From Gerris lacustris (lineage: Eukaryota; Arthropoda; Insecta; Hemiptera; Gerridae): a stretch of 64,000 nucleotides of DNA. Shown in pieces: positions 22,985 to 34,456 of this stretch. Each line of letters starts with the position of its first letter. Positions within the stretch are counted from its first letter, which is position 1. The DNA lies in the NCBI GenBank assembly GCA_951217055.1, contig OX578276.1, positions 135,909,787 through 135,973,786 on the forward strand, written 5' to 3'. The notes below the pieces were generated by a model. It did not search any database. It saw nothing but the letters and a program-made list of their open reading frames with translations, and was not told the DNA's origin. A program made the position numbers and the translations under genes.

Positions 22985-23094
22985 TGGGTTGGATTTCTGT
23001 TTTTGAAATTTTCAATTTGGAGACATGCAAAAATACCATTCTTCAGCATGATCACAATGCTTCCATTACCTTTGGCAAGCTCGAAAGCAATAAT
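22985..23094 (+). mobile_element. HINE-A right-end fragment
   Basis: ATTTCTGTTTTTGAAATT, TTCTTCAGCATGATCACAAT and CTTCCATTACCTTTGGCAAG correspond to the last 100 bp of the family, including a mutated terminal hairpin. Confidence 0.6.
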
Positions 23095-23558
23095 AGAAAG
23101 AATCATTTCCCTATGTATTAGCAAATGTTATAGATAATTGCAGCCTTGACTTTAGGTTTTAATTTTATCAATATATTATATTTTATACCTGAAGTATAAA
23201 CCTAGTTTACAGACATTTTTAAGAACTGTTTGCTAAGCAACCGATAGTTTCATTTGGATGCAACAGGGTAAAGTTAAACGTTTTTCTTAATATATTTGTT
23301 TTTCACGGAGACCAAGTAGAACTTACTTAATTTAAATAAATTTTCTAAGAACGAAATTTATTATTTAATTGTTAAGTTGCTGTTGGAGAACTAAAGTTAT
23401 TCTCTTTCAACTGCTGGAAACATCATGAAGTATATTTTAAACATAGTTTTTGCTTCCAGTAGGTAAAGCAAAATGTCAAAATCACTTTGAGATTAAGACA
23501 ACCATCGGTAAACTTAGATTGTTATCTATGTCAAATTTGTTTTATTGTTTCTTGTTGT

Positions 23559-23575
23559 ATAAATTTAATATTTTT
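23559..23575. repeat. 17-bp target-site duplication, left copy
   Basis: ATAAATTTAATATTTTT is identical to 26787-26803 and directly borders the Penelope-like element. Confidence 0.85.
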
Positions 23576-24090
23576 CTTGTGAGGAAAGATGGCTACTAAG
23601 GTGTCAATTTTTAAGAAAACTAAATTTTCATAAATAACGAGACGTTTCGACCCTTAAAAGGTCATCTTCAGTCGCATTTATTCTATAAAAAACAAAAACA
23701 AAAGTACATCCAATCAGTTTGACAATTCTACAATTTAACTTATTAGTTAGTAGAAAGTATTAAATCTTATTTGTTACAACCTCTGATTATTACATGTATT
23801 TTACGTTTAAACAAATTATTAGATATATGTATACTTACAATCGATGTTAAGTCATATTTAATTAAAAACTGTCTCCGTCGGAGGCGGAGAGTGTCAACAT
23901 AATTGATTTAAAAATTAATTGATTTTGTGAAAGAGAGTTCACCATCTCTAAGTTGTAATACAAATTACATCTCAAAAACTACCTCTATACATACATTATT
24001 AAAAATAAATAAATTAAAACAATCTATATAACAATAACTAAATTAATTAACAAAAACAATTAAACAACATCACATTCAATTAATGATTTT
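23576..24090 (-). repeat. Penelope-like terminal repeat, left arm (inverted)
   Basis: It is the exact inverse of 26238-26752 as far as checked. It begins CTTGTGAGGAAAGATGGC and includes the GC-rich TCCGTCGGAGGCGGAGAGTG patch and a hammerhead on its minus strand. Confidence 0.85.
23637..23674 (-). ncRNA. hammerhead ribozyme, type I minimal, left arm
   Basis: Mirror copy of the motif at 26653-26691. Minus strand order: GCGA (stem I), CTGAAGA, stem II GACC/GGTC, GAAA, CGTC with near-zero stem III, then TCGT (stem I). Confidence 0.75.
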
Positions 24091-24126
24091 TTAAAAAGAG
24101 ATTATTCTAAATTAATAAATAAATTA

Positions 24127-25656
24127 GTGAAATTCAAATTTATAACTACGCAAGAAAAGACTAAACTCAATATAGACCATAGTAACCTACCCAGAATTCA
24201 TGGGTTACTAAAAACCCACAAAGAGAATCATCCATTACGACCCATCATCGATGGACGAAATTCACCCTTAGAAAAATTAACTGCAATTATTAATCCAACT
24301 CTTGATTCTTTAAATAGAAGTAATCCTTATGATATCAGCAACGCGGAAGAATTAAAAAATAAATTAAAGGACATAAATATAGAAGATGATGAAATATTAA
24401 TATCCTTAGATGTCACTTCTCTTTTCACCAGCATTCCTCTCGAAGAAACCTTTAAACTGATTAACTTAAATTGGAATAAAATTGAACCTTTTACTAATAT
24501 AAAAAGTAAACAATTATATCTAGAAACATTGAAATTCTGCTGCACAAATAGTTATTTCACATTTAATAATACAGTTTTTAGACAAGTCAATGGGTTGCCA
24601 ATGGGGGGGAAAATATCAGTGAACCTGAGCGGAATTACATTAAACAACATAATTAACAAAGCGGTTGAAAAATTAAAAGTAAAACCAAAAATCCTTTATA
24701 AATATATCGATGACCTTATTCTTATCATTAAAAAAGATAACCTTAATTTAACATTAGACAGTTTTAACAGCATAAATGAAAAAATTAAGTTTACTTATGA
24801 AATGGAAAAAAATAAATGCTTAAATTATTTAGACATAGCAATAATTAGAAAAGATAGTGGAATATTATCTACAAAATGGTATACCAAAGAATTGAAAAGC
24901 AACAGATTACTAAATTACAAATCTCAACACCCTAAACACATGCTAACCAACACGGCAGCGAACATGATATTAAGAGCCCTGAAAGTCACTGATACAGAAT
25001 ATATCCATGAAATAAAATCTTTACTTTTTTCCAAATTAAAAGAAAATCTATATCCTCTTAAATTAATTAAATCATTATGGTACAAACAGCGAAATAAATT
25101 AGAAATGAAAATATCAGACACCAGAATAGAACCAGTGAATAAGTTAAAACATTTCACCAGTCTTACTTACATTAGAGGAATGTCAGAGCAAATTCAAAAA
25201 ACAATGAAACTTAACGATTGTGATCATATAAAAATTGCTCATAAACCCATAGACAAAATGACCCACTTTTATAACAATATGAAAGATAAAATTTGTAAAG
25301 AGAACAGATCAGGAGTAATATACAGAATTGATTGCATTGATTGTAACAAATCATATATTGGTGAAACATCGCAGCAACTAAAGAATAGGCAATACCAACA
25401 TATGAATGACATAAAAAACCGTAGTCAAAAAACCGCATTATCTCTACATACGTTTAACACTGGACATAAATTCTCTTTTGATAACATTAAAATCTTAGGT
25501 TACGAAAAAAACACTAATAAACGAAGGGTTCTTGAAGCATTTAACATCTTTAAAAATATTAACAACACGGTAAACCATAAAACTGATTCTAGAAATATAA
25601 ACAAAAATTACAACGCAATATTTAAAAAGTTTAAAGAAAAATATAAAATTATTTAA
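24127..25656 (+). CDS. Penelope-like RT plus GIY-YIG endonuclease polyprotein (N-terminally short), 509 aa
   Basis: The protein would copy element RNA into DNA (RT) and nick target DNA (GIY-YIG nuclease). Visible motifs: RIHGLLKTHK at 23-32 and PLRPI at 36-40; motif A LDVTSLFTSIP (94-104) with metal-binding D95; GLPMG (156-160); motif C YIDD (193-196); YLDIAI (234-239). The endonuclease has GVIYRIDC (396-403), SYIGETSQQLKNR (409-421) with the family's Arg421, H425, and E470 as candidate metal ligand. C403, C406, H441 and H447 fit the CCHH zinc site between GIY and YIG of endonuclease-bearing Penelope-like elements (family knowledge). Oddities: the usual N-terminal RT fingers before the K-P-x-x-H-G-L motif are missing, and the frame starts just inside the left arm. 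The residues after GLPMG (GKISVNLSG) differ from the usual S-P-L-S-P type motif. No stop or frameshift interrupts the rest. It is probably a 5'-truncated copy. Confidence 0.9.
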   Translation: MKFKFITTQEKTKLNIDHSNLPRIHGLLKTHKENHPLRPIIDGRNSPLEKLTAIINPTLDSLNRSNPYDISNAEELKNKLKDINIEDDEILISLDVTSLFTSIPLEETFKLINLNWNKIEPFTNIKSKQLYLETLKFCCTNSYFTFNNTVFRQVNGLPMGGKISVNLSGITLNNIINKAVEKLKVKPKILYKYIDDLILIIKKDNLNLTLDSFNSINEKIKFTYEMEKNKCLNYLDIAIIRKDSGILSTKWYTKELKSNRLLNYKSQHPKHMLTNTAANMILRALKVTDTEYIHEIKSLLFSKLKENLYPLKLIKSLWYKQRNKLEMKISDTRIEPVNKLKHFTSLTYIRGMSEQIQKTMKLNDCDHIKIAHKPIDKMTHFYNNMKDKICKENRSGVIYRIDCIDCNKSYIGETSQQLKNRQYQHMNDIKNRSQKTALSLHTFNTGHKFSFDNIKILGYEKNTNKRRVLEAFNIFKNINNTVNHKTDSRNINKNYNAIFKKFKEKYKII

Positions 25657-26237
25657 ATTTACATCAATAAATGTTTATTAAAATTAAAAATAAAAACAGT
25701 ATAATTAAGTGTTTATCCCCTTTAAATAAATAATTTAAAAAACAAGAATTACAATCTATCAGATTAGATAGTATTAAGTAAGAAAATTTGACTAGAGAAA
25801 TTAGGATTATATATTAATTTAATTAAGAATAAAAAAGAAACAGTAAACATCAAATATAATTAAGACAGATAACAATTAATAATGTTAAAATAGTTTGAAT
25901 AAATTATAATTAATATAAAGGAAAAAAATTTAAAAAGTAATTACATAACTCTCTCCCAGGTAGCGCTAGTGGTAAAAAAGCAATCATAAACTATTTAAAT
26001 AAGATTTTCTCCCTAAATTTATATGAAAAAAGTAATCTATCATTAAGACTCAGTTTTTAATTTTTCAACTTATAAATAAAGAACTTTTCAATCCCAGTCT
26101 ATTCGAAATTAATGAAAATTAAAATAAAAGAAAACCATTTGAAAATATGAATCTTCTCGGTGAAAATTTGACATGTTTTTTCCATATATACTTGTATAGA
26201 AAAAAATATGTCTCTCTTGTATGTAAAATTTTTAATT

Positions 26238-26752
26238 AAAATCATTAATTGAATGTGATGTTGTTTAATTGTTTTTGTTAATTAATTTAGTTATTGTTAT
26301 ATAGATTGTTTTAATTTATTTATTTTTAATAATGTATGTATAGAGGTAGTTTTTGAGATGTAATTTGTATTACAACTTAGAGATGGTGAACTCTCTTTCA
26401 CAAAATCAATTAATTTTTAAATCAATTATGTTGACACTCTCCGCCTCCGACGGAGACAGTTTTTAATTAAATATGACTTAACATCGATTGTAAGTATACA
26501 TATATCTAATAATTTGTTTAAACGTAAAATACATGTAATAATCAGAGGTTGTAACAAATAAGATTTAATACTTTCTACTAACTAATAAGTTAAATTGTAG
26601 AATTGTCAAACTGATTGGATGTACTTTTGTTTTTGTTTTTTATAGAATAAATGCGACTGAAGATGACCTTTTAAGGGTCGAAACGTCTCGTTATTTATGA
26701 AAATTTAGTTTTCTTAAAAATTGACACCTTAGTAGCCATCTTTCCTCACAAG
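26238..26752 (+). repeat. Penelope-like terminal repeat, right arm
   Basis: Inverse of 23576-24090. Ends GCCATCTTTCCTCACAAG. Contains the plus-strand hammerhead. Confidence 0.85.
26653..26691 (+). ncRNA. hammerhead ribozyme, type I minimal, right arm
   Basis: GCGA pairs with TCGT (stem I, one G-U). CTGAAGA (26657-26663) is the C-U-G-A-N-G-A box. GACC and GGTC form stem II around TTTTAAG. GAAA (26680-26683) is followed by CGTC, predicting cleavage after 26687. Stem III is only C-G without a loop, as in Penelope-like hammerheads, which are proposed to work as dimers (literature knowledge). Confidence 0.75.
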
Positions 26753-26786
26753 AACTTAAAATATAAGGGTGTAGTACTATTAATTA

Positions 26787-26803
26787 ATAAATTTAATATT
26801 TTT
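26787..26803. repeat. 17-bp target-site duplication, right copy
   Basis: Identical to 23559-23575. Confidence 0.85.
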
Positions 26804-27039
26804 GATTGAATTTATAGCAGTGTTTGAGTGACTTGTATATTAGTAGGAGTAGAAAGGAAGGTACACTGTAGACTAAGAATAGGACATACTTGATTACCTC
26901 AAAGCTTGTTTACTATAGATAAGAAAACATAGTTGTAGACTATGTGACGATACTTTGGTTTGGCTGTAGCTTATGTAATGAAGGACTATTCACAACTAGA
27001 GCAACTAAGAAACCCACATGCCTTTCCTGAGATTTAAAG

Positions 27040-27215
27040 GTACGTTTTCCTAGATGCGACTTCAGCGATAGTCGCTGGCACAAAATTGTAAGAGTTTGCA
27101 TGTGAAGAGTCGCTCAGCTAGGAAAACAGTAACATGCAAACTCAGAAGAGGATTCCTCAGCGATAGTATCTGGGCGCGCGATAGTATCTCGCTGGAGTCG
27201 CGTCTAGGAAAATAA
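27040..27215. mobile_element. small MITE with approximately 28-bp inverted ends
   Basis: The left GTTTTCCTAGATGCGACTTC, then AGCGATA, is mirrored by GCTGGAGTCGCGTCTAGGAA AA. An inner inverted pair (GAGTTTGCATG/CATGCAAACTC) lies between. Total about 175 bp, non-coding. Confidence 0.65.
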
Positions 27216-28779
27216 AGCTTCAGGTGACATTTTAAATGACAACCATGCCACATTGTCGAAACTGATTCTTAGAAGATGAATGCTTTACAATGATAATAAG
27301 AAGCAGTACATTTCCATCACAGTTTAAATACTATTTAGCTTAAATATTACATGGGTATATTTATCTTTGTAGTCAGTCAATGAGTGTCTGGTTCAATTAT
27401 GTTACTGATAAAAAACATTTTTTTTGGTGATTCAAAAGGAACTGTTTTATTCCAAATGCATTTAACTACCATGGAATAATTACTTTAAATGGAGAAACTC
27501 CAACCATAAATAAAAGTATACAGAAATTTTGATAACGAGGTTCAGTACACGACATTTAGAGTGACAAAGAATATTAAAGTAATAGGATAACAGGATATCA
27601 CGTACAAAATAAACAACATATTGTTGGGTAGGATAAGGTCCACGCTTCCTAACAGAGCTGTAAACTTCTCCAACAACAATAGCACGAGTCTCAACTTTGC
27701 AACTGTTACTAGTTTAGCTGACCTTTAACATTGGGAAAACCATTTAACCGTCACTTTTTGATAGTATATGGTTCAAGTGTGTTATCAAAATTGCGCACGA
27801 GCTTCATATATATTTACCGTTCTTTCGGAATCAATTTGTTATTGTTTAGTTTTATGTTACTCTACATTTTTTTTTCGAGAGCTGCTTCAAGAGTATCTGT
27901 ATTGAAACAAGGGTTTTAACCTTTTGTTTCTACAATTTTTATGAAATGTTTACTTTAAGTCCTAGGAATGGTCAAGGAAACATTTCGACTTGAAAAGTTT
28001 TTTTTAAAACGAAAATGTATTTTATTTATTTAATTATTTAAATTTACGTTTCATAGCTTTTAGCAAATTTTCGAAGAAAATTAAGCTATTGCAATGGCTT
28101 CAACAGTTTTGTAATACAAATTTGTACAAATTTTCTCTATGGCAATCCGTTTTAGACCATTCTTAATGGATTCCTGAAATACACTTTCTTATGTATGTAT
28201 GTGACACTTCAAACTATATCTCATCCTAGGATGCACTTAAAAAATGCAATCAAATGTTAAAATGTCAATAATATAAAAAAAGGATGATTTCGATGGCCAG
28301 AATTTTTGGAGTTCATTTAGAGGTAAAATTTTGACAATTTAGGGTCAAAAATAGCATAATAACGTTTTTTCCATTTTACTCCCTCTTATATGAAAAAAAA
28401 ATATGACAAAAGTGTAGGTACATAACATCAATTACTGTACTCTAAAAATTCGCTGATTAAGTCATGGTGCATGACTGGCCTTTCTTTCTTACAAATTTGG
28501 TAACAGCAAAAGCAACAGCTTTGTGCGGCCTTCAGTAATCATACTACATAATTATTTTAATTATTCTCCGTATGTGTACTGTTACATACGATTTGCAGAG
28601 TAATACATATCATTTAAATATAAAAAATATTAACTAAATATTAACAAATATATAAATACACTAAAAATAAAAATAACAGACTAAGAAATAAAACTAACAG
28701 AGTAATGAATACAAATAATCTTTTAAGCAGACATTATAATATGTAGAACAAAATTTATAATTTAAAATTAAGCCAAATA
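27216..28779. other. no gene seen
   Basis: AT-rich DNA. Short frames such as 27731-27919 have no recognisable features. Confidence 0.4.
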
Positions 28780-29010
28780 GTTAAAAAAAAAAGTTGGAAC
28801 TTTTTTTTATCAGTGTTCATAATCCTATTAAGTGTGATTTTGAAAAGTTTGGGGGATGTAATTTGAGTTATTGTTACAGGCAGTAAATTGTAATTAGGTG
28901 CTGTGAAAGATGCATGGTTTGATGCAGCAACTGTGGGGCAAGCAGGTTACTTAAGTTTCTTGTTCTCTTGTCTACGGGTTGAATAAGTTTGATTTACACA
29001 GGTATAGTTT
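28550..29010 (-). pseudogene. probable LINE 3'-end remnant
   Basis: On the minus strand a broken frame includes NYNLLPVTITQITSPKLFKI, reminiscent of the '+LYN.LP..I..L.S...FK..L' ending of LINE ORF2 proteins. It is followed by an AT-rich 3' region. Stops interrupt it and no other domain remains. Motif-level similarity only. Confidence 0.3.
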
Positions 29011-29093
29011 GCTGAATTGTTCCTCACCAACAATATCAGTTTTATTTGATATAAAGTATTCGGTCTTTTTATCCTAAACTACTCAATATTGCT

Positions 29094-30346
29094 TCCGAGC
29101 TTACCGAAGTTAACGGAAGCTATGCGATCGTTCTGAAGAACGAAATATTTTTAGGTCTCCGATTTCAAAAATTCCAAGACTGAAATCCGTTTCAGACATC
29201 AAGGAAAAATTTTGGTTCCGTGTCTGTCTGTAGGTCTGTCGGTATGTCGCTCAATTTTTGCGAATCAACGTATCTTAAAAACTACACGTCCGATTTTAAT
29301 GAAATTTGGATGGTAGCGCATTGTTGTTCCCATGTCCCATTTGTTTCTCTTCCATATACCATAAGAATTCAAATTAACGAGAGTTTTTATTTACCGGGTG
29401 TTTTATTTATCGAGAGGAGCCAAGGGAAAAATTTAAAATTATCGAGAGTTGAGAAAACATACATTGTACTGTATATACATATATTATACGTACATTAAAA
29501 TAAAATATAAAATGTATTTGATATTTATAAAATGTATTATACATATAAATAAAATGTAATATATTTAAAATAATAAAATTTAAAGACAGTATAATATTGT
29601 ACTCATCAACATCAAATTCATTCTGGTATAGTCTTGACATTTTGGATGATTCCGTGATAATGGCTGTAACTTCGGGGTTGTGTTTGGTGGGAAAAATAGC
29701 ACTTTAACATTGGTGAGAGGGGGAGAGTTGTTATGGACTGTACTTTTGTCTATGGTAACCAAAATGCTGCGTCCTTTCCTTTTCACATTCGAATCGCACA
29801 AGGTCGCTCATCCCACTTCCCTTTAAATTAACGGAAGGGCTCACATCTGACCTTCAATTTATAGCGTGTTACCGAGAAGAAGATCTCCATTCTGACTTCA
29901 AATTACCGAGTGTATCTAAATACATACACAGGTTTTATTCAATTTACCGAGGGAATCTCAAGGGACCGGAGTATTTCTTCAAATTACCGGGAGTTTCAAT
30001 TTATCGAGAGTTTTAATTACCGGGAGTAGACTGTATATGCTCACAAACATACATGTATTTACACCTTTAGCTTCAAAAGTACTTATCTGTTTTGAATGAA
30101 ACTTTTATAGTTTATAGAAAGTAACCCCCAGATAGCCCAAGATTAATTTGAACCGTCTGCGCTCTTTAAATTTTGTTAAATTAATACTTGCATCCATGTA
30201 AAAGATCGAAACAAATTTTGAAAGATAAAAAAAAAATGGGGGAAACAATTACCCAAATAAGACAATAATGGCTTTTAAAAGCATAAAATCAATATAGTAC
30301 CTACGTGATAGGATGCGAGGAAGCTATGTGCCACACCAATTGACAG
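29094..30346 (-). mobile_element. HINE-A copy interrupted by a Tigger-like element
   Basis: The copy starts with hairpin GCTTCCGAGCTTACCGAAGT, continues to TTTGTTTCTCTTCCATA (about 29356), and resumes after the insertion at about 30034 with TGCTCACAAACATACATGTA, ending GAAGCTATGTGCCACACCAA TTGACAG. The two parts are contiguous in other copies, so the inserted DNA came later. Confidence 0.75.
29357..30033 (-). pseudogene. pogo/Tigger-like DNA transposon remnant with DDE transposase fragment
   Basis: The minus strand starts CAGTCTACTCCCGGTAATTA, a Tigger/pogo-like end, followed by repeated 'CCGGTAATTTGAAG'-type subterminal motifs that recur inverted near the other end (AAATTAACGAGAG, TTTACCGGG). 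A frame at about 29640-29801 encodes RSILVTIDKSTVHNN then VKVLFFPPNTTPKLQPL. This matches the second catalytic Asp region (x-D-N/K-x-x-x-H) and the PPNTT.+LQPLD box of DDE_1 transposases (family knowledge). The expected D after QPL is replaced and most of the protein is absent. TA-rich bases flank the ends. It is a dead internally deleted copy. Confidence 0.65.
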
Positions 30347-30370
30347 TCTATTTTTTTTTTTTTTTTTTTT
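30344..30370. repeat. poly(T) tract
   Basis: About 20 T directly after the HINE-A end. Confidence 0.9.
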
Positions 30371-30428
30371 ACACACACCTACAATTATTTTAAAATTATA
30401 ATTATATACAATTAATTTAAAAGCAAAC

Positions 30429-30431
<3 letters not shown>

Positions 30432-30506
<75 letters not shown>
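30432..30506. repeat. (TA)n microsatellite
   Basis: About 70 bp of alternating TA. Confidence 0.95.
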
Positions 30507-30509
<3 letters not shown>

Positions 30510-32502
30510 TTTCGTTAATGCACTATCTATAATACCTGGTTTACTATTTACCTATTGTGGAGAATACAATTAGTGAATGTTTAATTGGAGACGTTCCAGT
30601 TGACTTGAAAGGATGCCTGCGACAGACGAGCGTTTATTATCTCTCTTTTGTATTACTGTCCTCATACAGCCACGGCATATAGAAAGTTACGAAACAACCA
30701 GATACAAAATTTGTTTATGATTTCCAAAGAACACGTTTTGGTTATCTATATGCATGCTATTAATATTGAATTGGCTAACATTTTATAAATTAGCCAATAA
30801 ATGGTTATTTATGCCGAAAGTTTGTTGAATTACTTGTAAATATAGGGGATCCGCAATTGATTCCTGTTGGGTTAAATTTATGTATATGTGTGTGGGACAG
30901 TTCTAAAAAAGTAAAATCATTGATTTCTAAACGTTATTTATTCAGCTTTTGTTTATTTTAGGGAATTTCGTTCTTCTAGGGTTTCATGGGCATATTTTAT
31001 CAGCGATTTCTTTTATCCCTGAATAAATTGGAGCAAATACCGGGTTAAGCTGGAAGACGGTAATCTGTGAGTAGGCTAAGCTCTAATCTCTAGGGTAAAC
31101 AAGTACTTGAACTAGAGTTATATCACGGAGCTAATCTCGGACACTTCGCTTCCTGTTCTATTTACGCGATCAAGGATAAAACCATCTGTTTTCAAACACT
31201 GCTACTTTTTTTCACGGATTTTAAACGGAGCTGGTTTATTCAACAATTAACAATACATAATGACAACAATATCGGGCCTGATTGTTATTTGCTTTCAGAA
31301 TTTGTTTGCTTTATCTTCTAGTATCGATTCATTTATTAAATGTACAGTGCAAGTAAATTTAATTTTTTTAATATTATTGTGATAGTTCTTCTTAAGTGTT
31401 CTTTTAGAGTTTTGTAGATACTTCTCCAAACCCTTATGCCGAGAGTGATGTGTCCGTCCGTCCGTCGCTCTTTGGTTCATAGGGCCCGAACTGTTAAAGC
31501 TAAAGTGCAGAAATTTGAAGCACTGGTGCAACTTTTTAATCCAACCACAGGAAAAATATACAGAAGTTAAAAATTAAATATAAGCATGCGCAATTCGCAA
31601 AAATGTGATAAACTCTACAATTTATATTTTTTTAAATTTTTGAGTAGGGTATCAAATGAAAGCTGCTGAAGAATAGAATACAAATATATATTTGCTTTTT
31701 TTAAATTTTGCATTCTTTACTGGTTTTATAAGTCAAAATATACCCAAAAAATCCCCCCCCCCCAACCACTATATAACGGCTGGTTCTAAAATGTCGAAAT
31801 AATTCATGCTAATACCTTATTGTGGGGCGATAAAAATTTCCTGTTAAAATGTAATTTATCTAGTCGTTACAGATAAAAAATATTGTAACCCCCCGGAGGA
31901 TCGAATTCGGGACCCTTGAGATCGAAGAAAAAAATCATAATTTCACTACGGGTATGCTTAATCATCTACAAAACTGTAAAATGTACTTGCACGCAAGTAC
32001 TGTGATTTTTTAATTCTATTTATTAATTGCTAAAGTGTACTTTCTGGGATATAATTTTTGTTACACGGTCATTATTGTATTTTTTAAATAAACTAAGTAT
32101 TTTTTACATCATTGATTGATTTTAGTGATATAATAATACATAATTAATAAATACAAATTTTAATTTTAAAAGTTCATTATAATTTATTTAGTTCCGGTAT
32201 ACACGCTTCGTGAGCTGCAATGATAGAATAATGTTGCGTGTAAAATTCAAATCTTCGTTAAATTTTAATGGTCACTTTACAATTAAAGACATTTAAACAT
32301 TACTGCAATTACAGAAAAAAAAGGTGTGCTTCATGCCAAAAAATATATGGTTTATAATAATGTTACTTACATTTTTACGCTTTAACATCAGCTTTTGTGC
32401 ATTCCATTACACTGCACATATTAACTTGATATTTACTTGGTTGATAGTCATTTCTAAGCATAAATGAAAGTAAATAACTAACTAATTGAATAAATATATT
32501 TA
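30507..32502. other. no gene; HINE-like microsatellite block
   Basis: A (GTCC)n tract (31452-31466) followed by a block ending CCACAGGAAAAATATACAG resembles the interior of the 18.5-kb element (GCACACAGGAAAAATATAGC). Nothing else was recognised. Confidence 0.4.
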
Positions 32503-32855
32503 TAGGGTGACTGGCGATATATGTACAAAAATAAATAGGGTGATTCTAAACCTCTAAATATTTTTGTCTTGTGATTTGAGGGCATGCCAATTAATATTAC
32601 ACTTTTCTTGTAAAAAATTTTATCAGCTTTATAAAGAAACCAAACATTTTGTTTTAGCTTTTATACTTTTAGAGCAATAAGTGTTTTTATGTGCAAAGGT
32701 ATGCGATCTTAAAAACATCATAAAACTTGTCCTTGTGGGAAAACGGTTGATAATAGATAAACCTATGGCCTATGGTTTATATCACGTTTTTTGTTTGTAG
32801 CTAATAAGGTTTAATCACCCTATTTATTTTAGTACATATATCGCCAGTCACCCTG
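32503..32855. mobile_element. MITE, 353 bp, 42-bp inverted ends, TA duplication
   Basis: The end AGGGTGACTGGCGATATATG, then TACAAAAATAAATAGGGTG, is inverted at 32814-32855. TA flanks both ends. No coding sequence. Tc1/mariner-type mobilisation is inferred from the TA. Confidence 0.75.
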
Positions 32856-33758
32856 TATATATATTGTACGTACACACTCACACACGCACACACACACACA
32901 CACATGTAGTCTCCGTAACTGCGAGACCTCATTAAAACTAGTGATAAATAGTTGTAATAATTGATAAAAACGCAAGTGTACCATAAAATGAATTAATAAT
33001 ATAATCATTTTAAGTAAAAATTTGTCAATATAAGTCATTAACTTTAAACCCAGTAATTAGCTTAAGATTGTGAGCGGCGGGCTTCTTCTTCGGACATACG
33101 AGGATTTATTACCTTCTATGTTAATCTTCTCGACTTACTAGTTTTTTCAATCGTCGTTCCACGGCGTTGTAGTCGATAAAAACTAACAATATTTCTCACT
33201 CAGACGCAGTCGACCTAAAACTATCGAAATATTAAAAAAAAATCCCTAAAATAGGACTTTTTGGCGGAGATTTTGCAGGTATATGAGCGCATATTTATAT
33301 ATGTATATATATTACACATATAACATGTGTGTGTGTACAATTTTTATAAATGATATAAGATCTAACGGAGTTATAAAGTAATTATAAATAAAGTCGGCAT
33401 GTATAATAAGCTATATGTAACATCAACATCTGGGCTCTCCTAATTAACTAAAGATGAATGTCAGGTGTAGGTTTAATTACATTATTAACTAACTGTGAGT
33501 ATGACTTTGACATTAAATATTTCATTTAGAAGTAAATTAGAGAGAAACTATATGCAAATTTGAATGCATATTTTTGGAAAAGTCATAATTTGTCACAATC
33601 CAAATGACAAAGTAATGTAAAAAAGATATTCAAACTCAAAAGAGACTTTTGAGTTTTATAAGTATATTATTTATGTAAATAATAATAATAATAATTTAAA
33701 AAAAAAAAAAAAAAAAAAATCAGTTAATATTGTATTATAAACGTGATATTTTGTTTTT
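32856..33758. other. no gene seen; short (CA)n and (GT)n runs
   Basis: A CACACA run lies at about 32876-32904 and an (AAT)n/poly(A) run near 33680-33719. Confidence 0.5.
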
Positions 33759-34456
33759 AATGAGAAGGTGGATCCTTAAAGGTAAGAAGAAAAAATGACT
33801 AATTCATGTAGTGTGACAAAGTTTGGGCTATACGATCTATTTTCGAGACTCTACCCAATATAAAAATTCTACATTCATCTGAAAAGCTGTAAGTTAGAGA
33901 GTTGTGATGTAACAAGAGTTTCAATTTGGAGAACTAGTAGTTCACCACGTCATATTCCATAGTATCACACAAATCTTGAGTGCAAAGTGTAACTGATATT
34001 CATTCAAGATAAAAAGAGATAAACCGTCGGACATCTGTTGTTAGCAGTACCTTCTGATAGCAGAATCAGCCTCTCGCCTTCCTTATGTTATATTTTAAAG
34101 CTTTAACGTTACAAATTTTTATCTGCTGTTTCTTTAGTTATTTTTAGTAATGTTAGATTGTTACCTAATGTTTGTGCTACGGTCCGACGGTTTTTCTCTT
34201 TTTATCTTGAATAAATATCAGTTACACTTCCCACAAGATTTTTGTGATACTATGGAATGTGAAATGGTGAGCAACTAGTTCTCCCAATTGAAACCCTTGT
34301 TATATCACAAGTCTCTAACTCGCAGCTTTTCAGCTGAATGTAGAATTTTTATACTGGATAGAGGCTCGAAAATGGCTCGAGTAGCCGAAACGTTGCCGCA
34401 CTACATGAATTAGTCATCTTCTTTTCTTACCCTTAAGGATCCACCATCTCATTAAG
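33759..34456. mobile_element. 700-bp foldback element with Penelope-like motif
   Basis: The arms (AATGAGAAGGTGGATCCTTA at left, TAAGGATCCACCATCTCATT at right) pair along most of their length, including ACTAATTCATGTAGTG, AATTCTACATTCA, GTTAGAGA and TATTCCATAGTATCAC regions. The right arm carries ATGGCTCGAGTAGCCGAAAC followed by GTTGCC, which has the stem II, GAAA and C-G-T layout of Penelope-like hammerheads, although the CTGANGA box is lost. Confidence 0.6.

Larger units (their letters stand above)
23576..26786 (+). mobile_element. Penelope-like retroelement with inverted terminal repeats, about 3.2 kb
   Basis: The element lies between perfect 17-bp direct repeats. Its terminal repeats (23576-24090 and 26238-26752) are 515 bp each and inverted. 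No mismatch or length change was noticed by eye, implying a recent insertion or arm conversion. An extra 34 bp (26753-26786) follow the right arm before the duplication. Between the arms lies a single long ORF with RT and GIY-YIG endonuclease domains. Terminal repeats in inverted or direct orientation and variable target duplications are typical of Penelope-like elements (family knowledge). Hammerhead motifs lie in both arms. Confidence 0.85.
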
